From contig NZ_JAWXVZ010000002.1 in the NCBI RefSeq assembly GCF_033843645.1, positions 340,145 through 404,144 of the forward strand: DNA of 64,000 nt. The letters are read 5' to 3'. Made by a program: the position numbers and the translations under genes. Below the pieces are notes generated by a model. The model saw only the letters and a list, made by a program, of their open reading frames with translations. It did not search any database and was not told the origin of the DNA. Source of the DNA: Pseudovibrio zosterae (GTDB lineage Bacteria; Pseudomonadota; Alphaproteobacteria; Rhizobiales; Stappiaceae). The number at the start of each line of letters is the position of its first letter. Within the stretch, counting starts at the first letter, position 1. This document shows, one piece after another, positions 36,266-44,647 of this stretch.

Positions 36266-36310
36266 CGACTGGAAACTTTTCTTTCAGAGGCCGAAAGAGA
36301 ACTCCAGTCG
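36266..36310 (+). other. Hairpin between cold-shock gene and DUF192 gene
   Basis: CGACTGGA and TCCAGTCG form a perfect 8-base outer stem, with CTTTC and GAAAG as an inner stem. Only TTCT follows, so termination would be weak; an attenuator between the two genes is possible. Confidence 0.5.
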
Positions 36311-36372
36311 TTCTGGCCAGTCCGTTTCAGCTTGGCGGCACGAAACTGATTGGCAGCGTAAAGTGAAAAGAG

Positions 36373-36852
36373 TTGAGTTTGATCCGTTCTATCCTTGGTA
36401 GCTTTGGGATTTTGGTTGCTCTATGGGCGACGCTGTTCTCTTCATGGGCATCTGAGGTGAAAGTGCGCGAGCTCGATCTGGTGACTGCGCGGGGAACCCA
36501 CGCGTTCACTGTCGAACTTGCGGAAACACCTGAGGCTCGCGGGAAGGGGCTCATGTATCGCAAGAGCCTGCCTGAAAACCACGGCATGCTTTTCATTTTC
36601 GAGCGCACCCGGGATCAGCTTTTTTGGATGAAGAACACGCCTCTGCCCTTGGACATCATCTTTTTGACGGATGATTGGCGTGTACACCACGTTCATGAGA
36701 ATGCAGAGCCCTTTTCTGAGTCTGTAATCTCATCACGCGGGCCCGTTCGCTACGTTGTGGAGTTCGAGGCAGGTATGGCTACGCGCACCGGCTTGAGCCG
36801 TGGTGATCAGTTCCGCTTGGGCGTTGAGGTTTTTGAAGTGCCAACCCGATAG
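36373..36852 (+). CDS. DUF192-family exported protein
   Basis: A 159-residue protein with an N-terminal signal peptide (SFGILVALWATLFSSWA) and the DUF192 core: VELAETPEARGKGLMYRKSLPENHGMLFIF and FWMKNTPLPLDIIFLTDDWRV. The function of the family is unproven. It probably starts at TTG 36373; no better ATG exists before the signal sequence. It follows the cold-shock gene, a pairing seen in related alphaproteobacteria. It ends at a bidirectional terminator. Confidence 0.85.
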   Translation: MSLIRSILGSFGILVALWATLFSSWASEVKVRELDLVTARGTHAFTVELAETPEARGKGLMYRKSLPENHGMLFIFERTRDQLFWMKNTPLPLDIIFLTDDWRVHHVHENAEPFSESVISSRGPVRYVVEFEAGMATRTGLSRGDQFRLGVEVFEVPTR

Positions 36853-36875
36853 TAGTCAACGACGGGTAGAAATTT

Positions 36876-36901
36876 AAAAGGCCGCTTGAGAGCGGCCTTT
36901 T
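36876..36901. terminator. Bidirectional terminator between DUF192 gene and galE
   Basis: AAAAGGCCGCT and AGCGGCCTTTT form a perfect inverted repeat around TGAG, with A and T runs on both sides for the convergent genes. Confidence 0.92.
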
Positions 36902-36926
36902 GTATCTAGATCCGGTTCAGGCGGGC

Positions 36927-37919
36927 TTAGACCTCAGCATTGCGCTGAGAGAGCTTCTTTTCCCAGTTCAAAGCATGCTCCACGATCTTAGGCAGGTCGT
37001 TGTGCTTTGGTTTCCAACTCAGTTCCTTAAGCACGCGATCATTCTTGGCGACCACCTTGGGGCTGTCACCAGGACGGCGTGGTTGTTCAACAACCTTAAA
37101 GTCAACACCAGAAACGGCTTTCACAGCTTCGATGACCTGTCGCACGGAGTAGCCTTCGCCGTAGCCACAGTTCATTACGAGGCTGTTTCCGCCGTCACGC
37201 AGCCGGTTCAGTGCAAGGTAGTGGGCGCCAACCAAATCGCTGACGTGGATGTAGTCGCGCACGCCCGTTCCATCCGGCGTGTCAAAATCCGTTCCAAAGA
37301 TGCCGAGTTCGCTACGCTTTCCGAGAGCAGCCTCTGAGGCCACCTTTATCAAATGGGTCGCATTCTTTGTTGATTGGCCGGTTCGTCCCTCGGGATCGGC
37401 GCCAGCCACGTTGAAGTAGCGCAGAGCTGTGTAGCGGAAGTCGTGCGCTGCAGCAACGTCGCTCAACATGAGTTCCGTCATGAGCTTTGACGTACCATAG
37501 GGGGAAAGAGGGCGCAGTGGGGCGTCCTCATCCACTGGAACCGTTTCCGGGTCGCCATACACAGCGGCAGTCGAGGAGAAGATGAACTTGCCGACGCCGT
37601 GATGTACACATGCTTCGATCAACTCGCGGGAGTTGGCGGTGTTGTTCTTGTAGTACTTGAGCGGATCAGACACGGATTCTGGAACGATGATCGAGCCAGC
37701 AAAGTGTATGACTCCTTCAATGGAATGCTCGGTTAACACCTTGTCCAACAGCGTTCGATCACCAATGTCACCCCGTATCAGGGGAACGTCACCTGGCAAT
37801 GCCCACTCAAAGCCGGTCGAGAGGTTGTCGATGACAACAACCTTTTCTCCTGCATCTTTAAGCAGCCAGGTCATGTGGCTACCGATATATCCAGCACCGC
37901 CTGTCACCAGAATGGCCAT
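36927..37919 (-). CDS. galE: UDP-glucose 4-epimerase
   Basis: A 330-residue short-chain dehydrogenase/reductase interconverting UDP-glucose and UDP-galactose. VTGGAGYIGSHM binds NAD; FSSTAAVYGDP and SPYGTSKLMTE give the catalytic Ser and the Tyr-x-x-x-Lys pair. VRDYIHVSDL is diagnostic of GalE. The length is normal. It supplies sugar nucleotides for surface polysaccharide, with the galU group at 47-51 kb. marC lies upstream on the same strand, 80 bases away. Confidence 0.94.
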   Translation of the reverse strand: MAILVTGGAGYIGSHMTWLLKDAGEKVVVIDNLSTGFEWALPGDVPLIRGDIGDRTLLDKVLTEHSIEGVIHFAGSIIVPESVSDPLKYYKNNTANSRELIEACVHHGVGKFIFSSTAAVYGDPETVPVDEDAPLRPLSPYGTSKLMTELMLSDVAAAHDFRYTALRYFNVAGADPEGRTGQSTKNATHLIKVASEAALGKRSELGIFGTDFDTPDGTGVRDYIHVSDLVGAHYLALNRLRDGGNSLVMNCGYGEGYSVRQVIEAVKAVSGVDFKVVEQPRRPGDSPKVVAKNDRVLKELSWKPKHNDLPKIVEHALNWEKKLSQRNAEV

Positions 37920-37999
37920 TTTAACGTCCTTTGGTTTTAAACCTATTTTGCATTCAGGTTATTGGCGCAATTGTTTCGCAAAGGTTGACGATAGCGGAA

Positions 38000-38632
38000 T
38001 TAGAAATGGGCTTCGATCAAATTGAACAGACCATCTGCAACAAACTGCACAGAGAGCGCAGCCAGAAGTACACCGAACAATCGTGTGATGATCAACTGAA
38101 CCGTGGAGCCCATCACCTTCTCAATCTTGTCTGCAAGAATGAAAACGAAAAAGGTGATGATGAGAACAACCAACATGACCGCCAGAAGGCCCATGATGCC
38201 AGCTGCGCCCGGCGCCTGTGCTGTCAGCAGGATCAATGCTGAAATGGAAGCTGGACCGGCAATGAGGGGGATTGCCAGCGGGAACACAGCAACGTGTGAA
38301 AGGTCGTTATCCTCTTCCACCGCTTTCTCTGCGCTCTCTGCTTTGCGCTTGGTGCGATGTTCGAACACCATCTCGACGGCAATGATGAAAAGCAGCAAGC
38401 CCCCAGCTACCTGAAATGCGGGCTGTGAAATGCCAAGCACACTCAGGACTGATTGACCGGCGACAAAGAAGACCATCAGTGTTGCGGTAGAAATGATAAT
38501 GGTTTTGATAGCAATTGATCGGCGTTCTGCTGTGGTTGCGCCTGCAGTTACAGCCAAGAACATGGGGGCCAGGCCGATTGGATCGATGGTCACAAACAGC
38601 ATTGCGAAGGAGTTGGTGAGGAAGTCGAGCAA
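38000..38632 (-). CDS. marC: MarC-family integral membrane protein
   Basis: A 210-residue protein with six predicted membrane helices (for example FATLFVTIDPIGLAP-like FAMLFVTIDPIGLAPMFLAV, and FPLAIPLIAGPASISALI). The family (UPF0056) has no proven transport substrate; the old antibiotic-resistance name is not supported by genetics. The start is taken as TTG 38632, with AGGAGAG four to ten bases upstream and a first segment LLDFLTNSF like family N-termini; a longer ATG frame adds 26 unlikely residues. Confidence 0.87.
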   Translation of the reverse strand: MLDFLTNSFAMLFVTIDPIGLAPMFLAVTAGATTAERRSIAIKTIIISTATLMVFFVAGQSVLSVLGISQPAFQVAGGLLLFIIAVEMVFEHRTKRKAESAEKAVEEDNDLSHVAVFPLAIPLIAGPASISALILLTAQAPGAAGIMGLLAVMLVVLIITFFVFILADKIEKVMGSTVQLIITRLFGVLLAALSVQFVADGLFNLIEAHF

Positions 38633-38899
38633 GGCTCTCTCCTGAGTCAGTAGTATAGCCAATATCGGTATTGGTTTGTCGCTAACAAATCCGTATGAAA
38701 CTAGCAACACGAACCCCGGAAACCGGTGATTTTCATTTGTGCTTTGATGGCTAAGCGGTGCCTTTGCGGTGGATAACGCAACCTATTAAAAATGCCCTGT
38801 GATCTCTTGAGGTTACGGGGGCTAGGGAATTTGGAGATCGCCATTGAATCGGCTATAACCTAGCTCAAATTAACTCAACGAAATTAATGAGAATATTCC

Positions 38900-41689
38900 T
38901 TGGCAGATCAGGACAATAGCACCCCTGAGGGTGGTCTCCCCAGCGATATCAAGCCTATTTCCATTTCGGAGGAAATGAAGCGCAGTTATCTCGATTACGC
39001 CATGAGTGTTATCGTGAGTCGTGCGCTGCCAGATGTGCGAGACGGTCTTAAGCCCGTGCACCGGCGCATCTTGTATTCCATGCATGAAAATGGCTACGAG
39101 TGGAACAAGCCTTATCGCAAGTCCGCCCGTGTTGTCGGTGACGTGATGGGTAAATACCACCCGCACGGTGACAGCGCCATTTACGATGCGCTGGTTCGCA
39201 TGGCGCAGGATTTCTCAATGCGTCTGCCACTCGTGGACGGTCAGGGTAACTTTGGTTCTGTTGACGGTGATCCGGCTGCAGCCATGCGTTACACCGAATG
39301 TCGCCTTGAGAAGGTGGCGCATACGCAGCTGTCTGATATTGACAAGGACACTGTCGATTTTCATGAGAACTATGATCAGTCCGAGACTGAACCGGAAGTG
39401 CTGCCTGCACGCTATCCCAACCTTCTTGTAAATGGTGCGGGTGGTATTGCGGTTGGTATGGCAACCAACATTCCGCCGCACAATTTGGGAGAGGTGATTG
39501 ATGGTGCGATTGCTCTGATTGAGCGTCCCGACATCACGCTGCCAGAGCTCATGGAGATCATTCCAGGGCCGGATTTCCCGACAGGTGGTTTGATCCTTGG
39601 TCGCGCAGGCATTCGCAGTGCCTATGAAAATGGCCGCGGTTCCGTTGTCATGCGCGGCAAGGTCGACATTGAAGAGACCCGTAGCGGCCGTGAAAGCCTT
39701 ATCATCACCGAGATTCCGTATCAGGTGAACAAGGCTTCCATGATCGAGAAGATCGCTGAGCTTGTTCGAGAAAAGCGTATTGAGGGTATTTCGGACATTC
39801 GCGACGAATCCGACCGTCAGGGCATGCGCGTTGTTATTGAGCTGAAGAAGGACGCCGTTGCTGACGTGATCCTGAACCAGCTCTATCGCTTCTCGCAGTT
39901 GCAGCAGTCATTTGGCGCCAACATGGTGGCTCTGAATGGTGGCCGTCCAGAGCAGATGAACCTTCAGGACATGCTTCGGGCATTTGTCCATTTCCGCGAG
40001 GAAGTGGTCAATCGCCGCACGCGTTTCCTTCTGAACAAGGCGCGCGACCGCGCCCACGTTCTCGTTGGTCTTGCTATTGCGACTGCCAACATTGACGAAG
40101 TCATTCAGCTCATCCGTACTGCGCCAGATCCTGCCACAGCTCGTGCCCAATTGATGGAGCGTAACTGGCCGGCAAAGGATGTAACGCCGCTCATTCAACT
40201 GATTGATGATCCGCGCCACCGCGTTCAGGAGGACGGAACCTATAAGCTCTCCGAGGAACAGGCCCGAGCGATCCTTGAGTTGCGCCTGCAACGCCTGACT
40301 GCTCTTGGCCGGGACGAGATCGGCGACGAGCTTGATGGCCTTGGTAATGAAATCAAGGACTATCTGGATATTCTCCGCTCACGTGAGCGGGTTTTCGAGA
40401 TTGTTCGCAACGAGCTTGAAGAGGTCAAAAACGAATTTGCCACCCCGCGCCGTACGGAAATCACCGAGGGCGGCGGAGATCTGGACGATGAAGATCTGAT
40501 CCAACGTGAAGACATGGTCGTGACTGTGAGCCACGGGGGCTACATCAAGCGTGTGCCTCTTGACACTTATCGGGCACAGCGTCGTGGTGGCAAGGGTCGT
40601 TCCGGCATGCAGACCAAGGATGAGGATTTCGTCACCCGTCTATTCGTTGCCAATACGCACACGCCGGTCCTGTTCTTCTCTTCGCGCGGAATCGCCTACA
40701 AGATGAAGGTATGGCGTCTGCCGTTGTCCAGCCCGCAGGCGCGCGGCAAGGCCTTGATCAACCTTCTGCCACTGGAGCCAGGTGAAAACATCACCAGCAT
40801 CTTGCCACTTCCTGAGGATGAGGAGACTTGGGCAGAGCTGGACGTAATGTTCGCGACGACACGCGGTACAGTGCGTCGGAACAAGCTCTCAGACTTTGCT
40901 CAGATCAACAAGAACGGCAAGATCGCCATGAAGCTCGAAGAGGGCGATGGCATCGTGAACGTCATGACCTGCACCGAGCAAGATGACGTTCTGCTCACGA
41001 CTGCAGCCGGTCAGTGCATTCGCTTCCCAACGACAGATGTGCGTGTCTTCACCGGCCGTAACTCTGTTGGTGTTCGCGGCATTGCGCTTGCTGATCAGGA
41101 CCGCGTCATCTCCATGACCATTCTGCGTCATTTCGAGAGCGATTCAGATGAGCGTGCCGCGTTCCTCAAGCTGTCCCGTCAAATGCGCGGAGAAACAGAT
41201 GAGGGTGAGGAAAACGGCGCGGTGGCGAATGGGGCTGGCATCAGTCAGGAGCGCTACATCGAGATGAGCGCTGCCGAGCAGATCATCCTTACGATTTCCG
41301 AGGAGGGGTATGGCAAACGTACATCCTCCTTTGAATATCGGACGACAGGCCGCGGCGGTAAAGGCATTGTTGCAATGGCGGTGAACCAGCGCAATGGCCA
41401 GCTGGTCAGCTCCTTCCACTGCGAAGAAAGCGATGAAATCATGCTCGTCACCAACGGTGGTCAGTTGATCCGCTGTCCGGTCAACGGCATTCGTATCGCG
41501 GGCCGCTCTACTCAGGGTGTCATCGTCTTCAAGACCTCAAAGGGCGAGAAGGTGGTCGCCGTGGAACGCATCAGCGACGTTGAAGGCAATGGCGACAGTG
41601 CCATTGATCTGGATGCCGAAGGCGAAGGGCCCGAGAGCCCTGATGCGCCCGAGGCACCTGAAGCTCCACAGGACGGCTCTGACGAGTAA
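38900..41689 (+). CDS. gyrA: DNA gyrase subunit A
   Basis: A 929-residue type II topoisomerase subunit. The catalytic Tyr is residue 131 in AAMRYTECRL. The quinolone region reads HPHGDSAIYDALVRMAQDF, with Ser92 and Asp96 at the positions equal to E. coli Ser83 and Asp87, that is, unmutated. Six C-terminal beta-pinwheel repeats include QRRGGKGRSGMQ (GyrA box). The tail is acidic and Pro-rich. TTG 38900 is the start; the nearest ATG is out of frame. A terminator follows. Confidence 0.96.
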   Translation: MADQDNSTPEGGLPSDIKPISISEEMKRSYLDYAMSVIVSRALPDVRDGLKPVHRRILYSMHENGYEWNKPYRKSARVVGDVMGKYHPHGDSAIYDALVRMAQDFSMRLPLVDGQGNFGSVDGDPAAAMRYTECRLEKVAHTQLSDIDKDTVDFHENYDQSETEPEVLPARYPNLLVNGAGGIAVGMATNIPPHNLGEVIDGAIALIERPDITLPELMEIIPGPDFPTGGLILGRAGIRSAYENGRGSVVMRGKVDIEETRSGRESLIITEIPYQVNKASMIEKIAELVREKRIEGISDIRDESDRQGMRVVIELKKDAVADVILNQLYRFSQLQQSFGANMVALNGGRPEQMNLQDMLRAFVHFREEVVNRRTRFLLNKARDRAHVLVGLAIATANIDEVIQLIRTAPDPATARAQLMERNWPAKDVTPLIQLIDDPRHRVQEDGTYKLSEEQARAILELRLQRLTALGRDEIGDELDGLGNEIKDYLDILRSRERVFEIVRNELEEVKNEFATPRRTEITEGGGDLDDEDLIQREDMVVTVSHGGYIKRVPLDTYRAQRRGGKGRSGMQTKDEDFVTRLFVANTHTPVLFFSSRGIAYKMKVWRLPLSSPQARGKALINLLPLEPGENITSILPLPEDEETWAELDVMFATTRGTVRRNKLSDFAQINKNGKIAMKLEEGDGIVNVMTCTEQDDVLLTTAAGQCIRFPTTDVRVFTGRNSVGVRGIALADQDRVISMTILRHFESDSDERAAFLKLSRQMRGETDEGEENGAVANGAGISQERYIEMSAAEQIILTISEEGYGKRTSSFEYRTTGRGGKGIVAMAVNQRNGQLVSSFHCEESDEIMLVTNGGQLIRCPVNGIRIAGRSTQGVIVFKTSKGEKVVAVERISDVEGNGDSAIDLDAEGEGPESPDAPEAPEAPQDGSDE

Positions 41690-41720
41690 GCGCCTGAACT
41701 GCTTTGATTTATGACAGATT

Positions 41721-41744
41721 ACGGGGCCTATCGGGCCCCGTTTT
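41721..41744 (+). terminator. Terminator of gyrA
   Basis: CGGGGCC pairs with GGCCCCG around a five-base loop, followed by TTTT, 32 bases after the gyrA stop. Confidence 0.9.
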
Positions 41745-41751
41745 CGTAGGA

Positions 41752-42051
41752 TCAACCGTTCTGTTGAGCTTGTGCCAGAATGGAAAGCTGCTGTGCTTCC
41801 ACGCGGGTTTCCTCAACAAAACTTCCCGGTATCGGCTGTGTTATCGCCTCAACATACCGGTCCTGTTTTAACGTGCTGCTGGTTGCGCAAAGGACTATGT
41901 CACTGTTGACCGGTGTCGTCTTGCTCTGCTCTTCAGCTGTGCCGGGCAGGGCGCTGAACACGAGTGTTGAAAGAACCAAAGCAGTTAAGAGAGCGGTTGT
42001 TCGCTCCCTGATGCACGGGATCGTTTGGTGTGGAACGTGCGCGTATGCCAT
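41752..42051 (-). CDS. Small exported protein of unknown function
   Basis: A 99-residue ORF on the minus strand. The N-terminus has a basic stretch (CIRERTT) then a hydrophobic core ALLTALVLSTLVFSALPG, a plausible signal peptide; the mature part is short and Gln/Thr-rich. GGGGGTGAC precedes the ATG. No family was recognised, and a plus-strand ORF overlaps, so this is a tentative gene. If real, the hairpin at 42279-42300 and the gap up to coaD lie upstream of it. Confidence 0.45.
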   Translation of the reverse strand: MAYAHVPHQTIPCIRERTTALLTALVLSTLVFSALPGTAEEQSKTTPVNSDIVLCATSSTLKQDRYVEAITQPIPGSFVEETRVEAQQLSILAQAQQNG

Positions 42052-42278
42052 GTCACCCCCTGTTGTTTATCGGGTGCCGGCCCCTGTGCGGTCTTCCAGC
42101 TCTACTGGGGCTGGCTGTTGGCCCTTTTTTATGGCCATGCGCTCATACTAGGGGTTTATGCGCAGTATTGCTCTGCTACCTATTTCTACAGGAAACGAGA
42201 GTCGGACAATGTTGCGCAGAAAACACAAGCCGTGGTGCGCAAACGATTTGCAACACACATCCTATGCACATAAGGGGA

Positions 42279-42300
42279 GCGGGGCCCGTGAGGGCCCCGC
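42279..42300. other. Perfect 9-pair GC hairpin
   Basis: GCGGGGCCC and GGGCCCCGC flank a GTGA loop. There is no T-run on either side, so it is not an ordinary terminator. It echoes the gyrA terminator stem in composition. Confidence 0.6.
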
Positions 42301-42364
42301 AAGACAAATAGAGAGGTTTTTTGAGGATTAGGACCCTGCTTGGGAGCAGAGAAATCTCTTTACC

Positions 42365-42387
42365 AACCCCGTTGTGTCAGGGGTTTT
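42365..42387 (+). terminator. Terminator-like hairpin in the gyrA-coaD gap
   Basis: AACCCC pairs with GGGGTT around a nine-base loop, followed by TT then G. It has no assigned gene upstream on the plus strand, so it may end an unannotated RNA. Confidence 0.4.
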
Positions 42388-42804
42388 GTCGTTATGTTGA
42401 TATCGGGCCAGGAATGATTTGCTCAATGACATCAACATATTGGTCTTTTGATCGGAGCAATCTGCAAAACCGGGGGGCGCCGGTCACATGCAAACTCCTG
42501 GGCTCCGTTTAGAGGAAGTGCTGAAAGACAGGGGCAGTCTTGGCAGCACTTTGATGGGGGATGTTGCCGGACACTTGTTGTTTTGGGGGGCTATTTTTGT
42601 CCAGCACCTCTAAAGTTCGCTTGACTGTGATAATATTGAAATCCCGATCAAGTGCTGTGATAGCCGTCACAAAAAGCCTTCTTTTAAGAAAGTGGTTCTT
42701 CGCACAATTTCCGGTTGGTTCCCCTGTTGTTTTCCGTAGGCATTGATTGTTAAGGTCCAGCCCAAGGGTTCGGGCCGAACCATCCAAGAACAGGGCTGGT
42801 AGAT

Positions 42805-43302
42805 ATGAAGCGAATTGCACTTTATCCGGGATCATTTGACCCAATGACCTTTGGCCATTTGGATATATTGGAGCAGTCACTTAGTCTGGCCGATGAAGTG
42901 ATTGTGGCAATTGGCATTCATCCCGGAAAAGAGCCGCTTTTCAGCTTTGAAGATCGCGTGGCAATGATTGATGAAGCTTGCCATGAGGCCTTTGGCGATG
43001 TCGAGGCCAAGCGCATCCGCTGTATCTCATTCACCGGCCTGGTGATTGAGGCCGCCAAAGAGTACGGCTCCAAGATCCTGGTTCGCGGCCTTAGAGACTC
43101 CACAGATCTCAATTACGAAATGCAGATGGCAGGCATGAACGGAACATTAGCACCTGAAGTTAAAACCGTGTTCTTGCCCAGTTCACCGCCAATGCGGCCC
43201 ATAACGGCCACATTGGTTCGTCAAATCGCGAAAATGGGCGGCGACTATGCGCCCTTCGTCCCGAAATGCGTGGTTGGTCGTCTTCAGGCACGCTTTTCCT
43301 AA
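42805..43302 (+). CDS. coaD: Phosphopantetheine adenylyltransferase
   Basis: A 165-residue enzyme making dephospho-CoA from 4'-phosphopantetheine and ATP. ALYPGSFDPMTFGHLDILEQS holds the HxGH-type motif (as TFGH), and LVRGLRDSTDLNYEMQMAGMN and SSPPMRPITATLVRQIAKMGG are conserved. A GAAC-N7-GAAC match just upstream (42777-42791) may be chance. The next gene starts 44 bases downstream. Confidence 0.95.
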   Translation: MKRIALYPGSFDPMTFGHLDILEQSLSLADEVIVAIGIHPGKEPLFSFEDRVAMIDEACHEAFGDVEAKRIRCISFTGLVIEAAKEYGSKILVRGLRDSTDLNYEMQMAGMNGTLAPEVKTVFLPSSPPMRPITATLVRQIAKMGGDYAPFVPKCVVGRLQARFS

Positions 43303-43346
43303 TAACCGCGTATCAATTCAGCTTTACCCAAAAGAAGGAACCAACA

Positions 43347-43880
43347 GTGGCTCGCTTATTTGCTGTAATTGCCGTGATGTTCGCATCGCTCTTTGGAACT
43401 TCGGCAGCATTTTCTCAGGATCTGGAAAACACTCTTTATCTGGACCTGAAGGACGGACGCGTTGAAATTCAGCTGCGGCCAGATCTTGCTCCAATGCACG
43501 TTGAACGCATTAAGCAGCTGACCCGCGATGGCTTTTACGACGGCATCGTCTTTCACCGTGTGATTGATGGTTTCATGGCTCAGACTGGCGACCCGACCGG
43601 CACCGGTCGTGGTGGTTCCGATCTGCCAGACCTGAAGGCAGAGTTTTCTCAAGAGCCATTCAAGCGCGGGACACTCGGCATGGCGCGCGCCTCCAATCCG
43701 AACAGTGCAAACTCTCAGTTCTTCATCATGTTCGCGGATGGTGCCTTCCTTAACGGCCAATACACCGTTTTTGGTGAGGTCATCTCCGGCATGGAACACG
43801 TTGACAAGATCAAGCGTGGGGAACCTGTCCAAAACCCGGATAAAATCATCAAGATGCAGGTTGCGGCTGATGCCCAATAA
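43347..43880 (+). CDS. Periplasmic peptidyl-prolyl cis-trans isomerase, cyclophilin type
   Basis: A 177-residue cyclophilin with a signal peptide (VARLFAVIAVMFASLFGTSAAFSQ). FYDGIVFHRVIDGFMAQTGDPTGTGRGG and NSANSQFFIMFADGAFLNGQYTVFG are the catalytic blocks, with the active-site Arg in FHRV. GTG 43347 is preferred: it follows AAGGAA and begins directly at the signal peptide, while the longer frame overlaps coaD. The next gene is a cytoplasmic paralogue. Confidence 0.92.
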   Translation: MARLFAVIAVMFASLFGTSAAFSQDLENTLYLDLKDGRVEIQLRPDLAPMHVERIKQLTRDGFYDGIVFHRVIDGFMAQTGDPTGTGRGGSDLPDLKAEFSQEPFKRGTLGMARASNPNSANSQFFIMFADGAFLNGQYTVFGEVISGMEHVDKIKRGEPVQNPDKIIKMQVAADAQ

Positions 43881-43929
43881 GGGCTAAGTGGTGCACCGTA
43901 AATTTTCACAGGAACTCAAGGAATAGCCC

Positions 43930-44400
43930 GTGGCTGACATTAAAGATCCAGAAAACACCCTGCTGATGGAAACAACACAGGGTAATGTTGTCATCGAGAT
44001 GCGCCCAGACTTGGCACCAACACACGTGGCTCGCATCAAGGAACTGGTGCGTGACGGCTTTTACGACGGCATCGTCTTCCACCGTGTGATCGATGGCTTC
44101 ATGGCTCAGACTGGCGATCCAAACGGCACCGGCACGGGCGGTTCCGGCAAGAAGCTGGCTGCTGAATTCTCCAGCGAAAAGCACGTTCGCGGAACTTGCT
44201 CCATGGCACGCGCAATGGATCCAAACTCTGCTGACAGCCAGTTCTTCATCTGCTTTGAAGATGCCTCTTGGCTTGATGGCCAGTATACCGTTTGGGGTCA
44301 GGTCATCGAAGGCATGGAAAACGTCGACAAGATCAAGCGCGGCGAACCAGTCCAGAATCCTGACAAGATGGTTTCTGTAAAGGTTGCTGCTGACGCCTAA
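43930..44400 (+). CDS. ppiB: Cytoplasmic peptidyl-prolyl cis-trans isomerase, cyclophilin type
   Basis: A 156-residue cyclophilin without signal peptide. It shares long identical stretches with the preceding gene (RDGFYDGIVFHRVIDGFMAQ, IKRGEPVQNPDK), so the two are a tandem duplication with one copy exported. The start is GTG 43930 after AAGGA. A strong terminator follows at 44429. Confidence 0.93.
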   Translation: MADIKDPENTLLMETTQGNVVIEMRPDLAPTHVARIKELVRDGFYDGIVFHRVIDGFMAQTGDPNGTGTGGSGKKLAAEFSSEKHVRGTCSMARAMDPNSADSQFFICFEDASWLDGQYTVWGQVIEGMENVDKIKRGEPVQNPDKMVSVKVAADA

Positions 44401-44428
44401 TTTGGCGGATTGCAGCTAGTTTCTTCAG

Positions 44429-44466
44429 AGGCGGTGGCCCTTCAAAAGGCTGCCGCCTTTGTTTTT
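44429..44466 (+). terminator. Terminator of the cyclophilin pair
   Basis: AGGCGGTGGCC pairs with GGCTGCCGCCT (eleven pairs, two of them wobbles that exist only in plus-strand RNA), followed by TTGTTTTT. Confidence 0.9.
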
Positions 44467-44647
44467 GGAAGGTGCACTCCGGTTCCTGTTGACCATATGG
44501 CTTATTCCACGCTAAACCCCACACCGTTCTTGGGGTTTGGGCTGGTGACAGCGGCTCACCTCAAACATTTCCAACAGAGAACAAATCAACACGCGTCTGG
44601 CGATCTTTCAAAGTGTGCCGGACGTTTAGCCCTGAACAAGGCGACTA

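Larger units (their letters stand above)
42052..42804. other. Gene-poor structured gap before coaD
   Basis: About 750 bases without a convincing ORF. Visible structure: a perfect 9-pair GC hairpin at 42279-42300, CTGCT/AGCAG at 42336-42349, and a terminator-like AACCCC/GGGGTT plus T-run at 42365-42387. The block 42279-42387 could be a small RNA. From 42390 to 42776 nothing definite is seen; a 123-codon minus-strand ORF there runs into coaD and is not accepted. Confidence 0.45.

Noticed and set aside
41780..42151. A plus-strand ORF overlapping the small minus-strand gene after gyrA
   Set aside because: The minus-strand reading has a coherent signal peptide and ribosome site; the plus reading has neither.
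42509..42880. A 123-codon minus-strand ORF in the gyrA-coaD gap
   Set aside because: It overlaps the first 76 bases of coaD, lacks a ribosome site and shows no domain or signal peptide.
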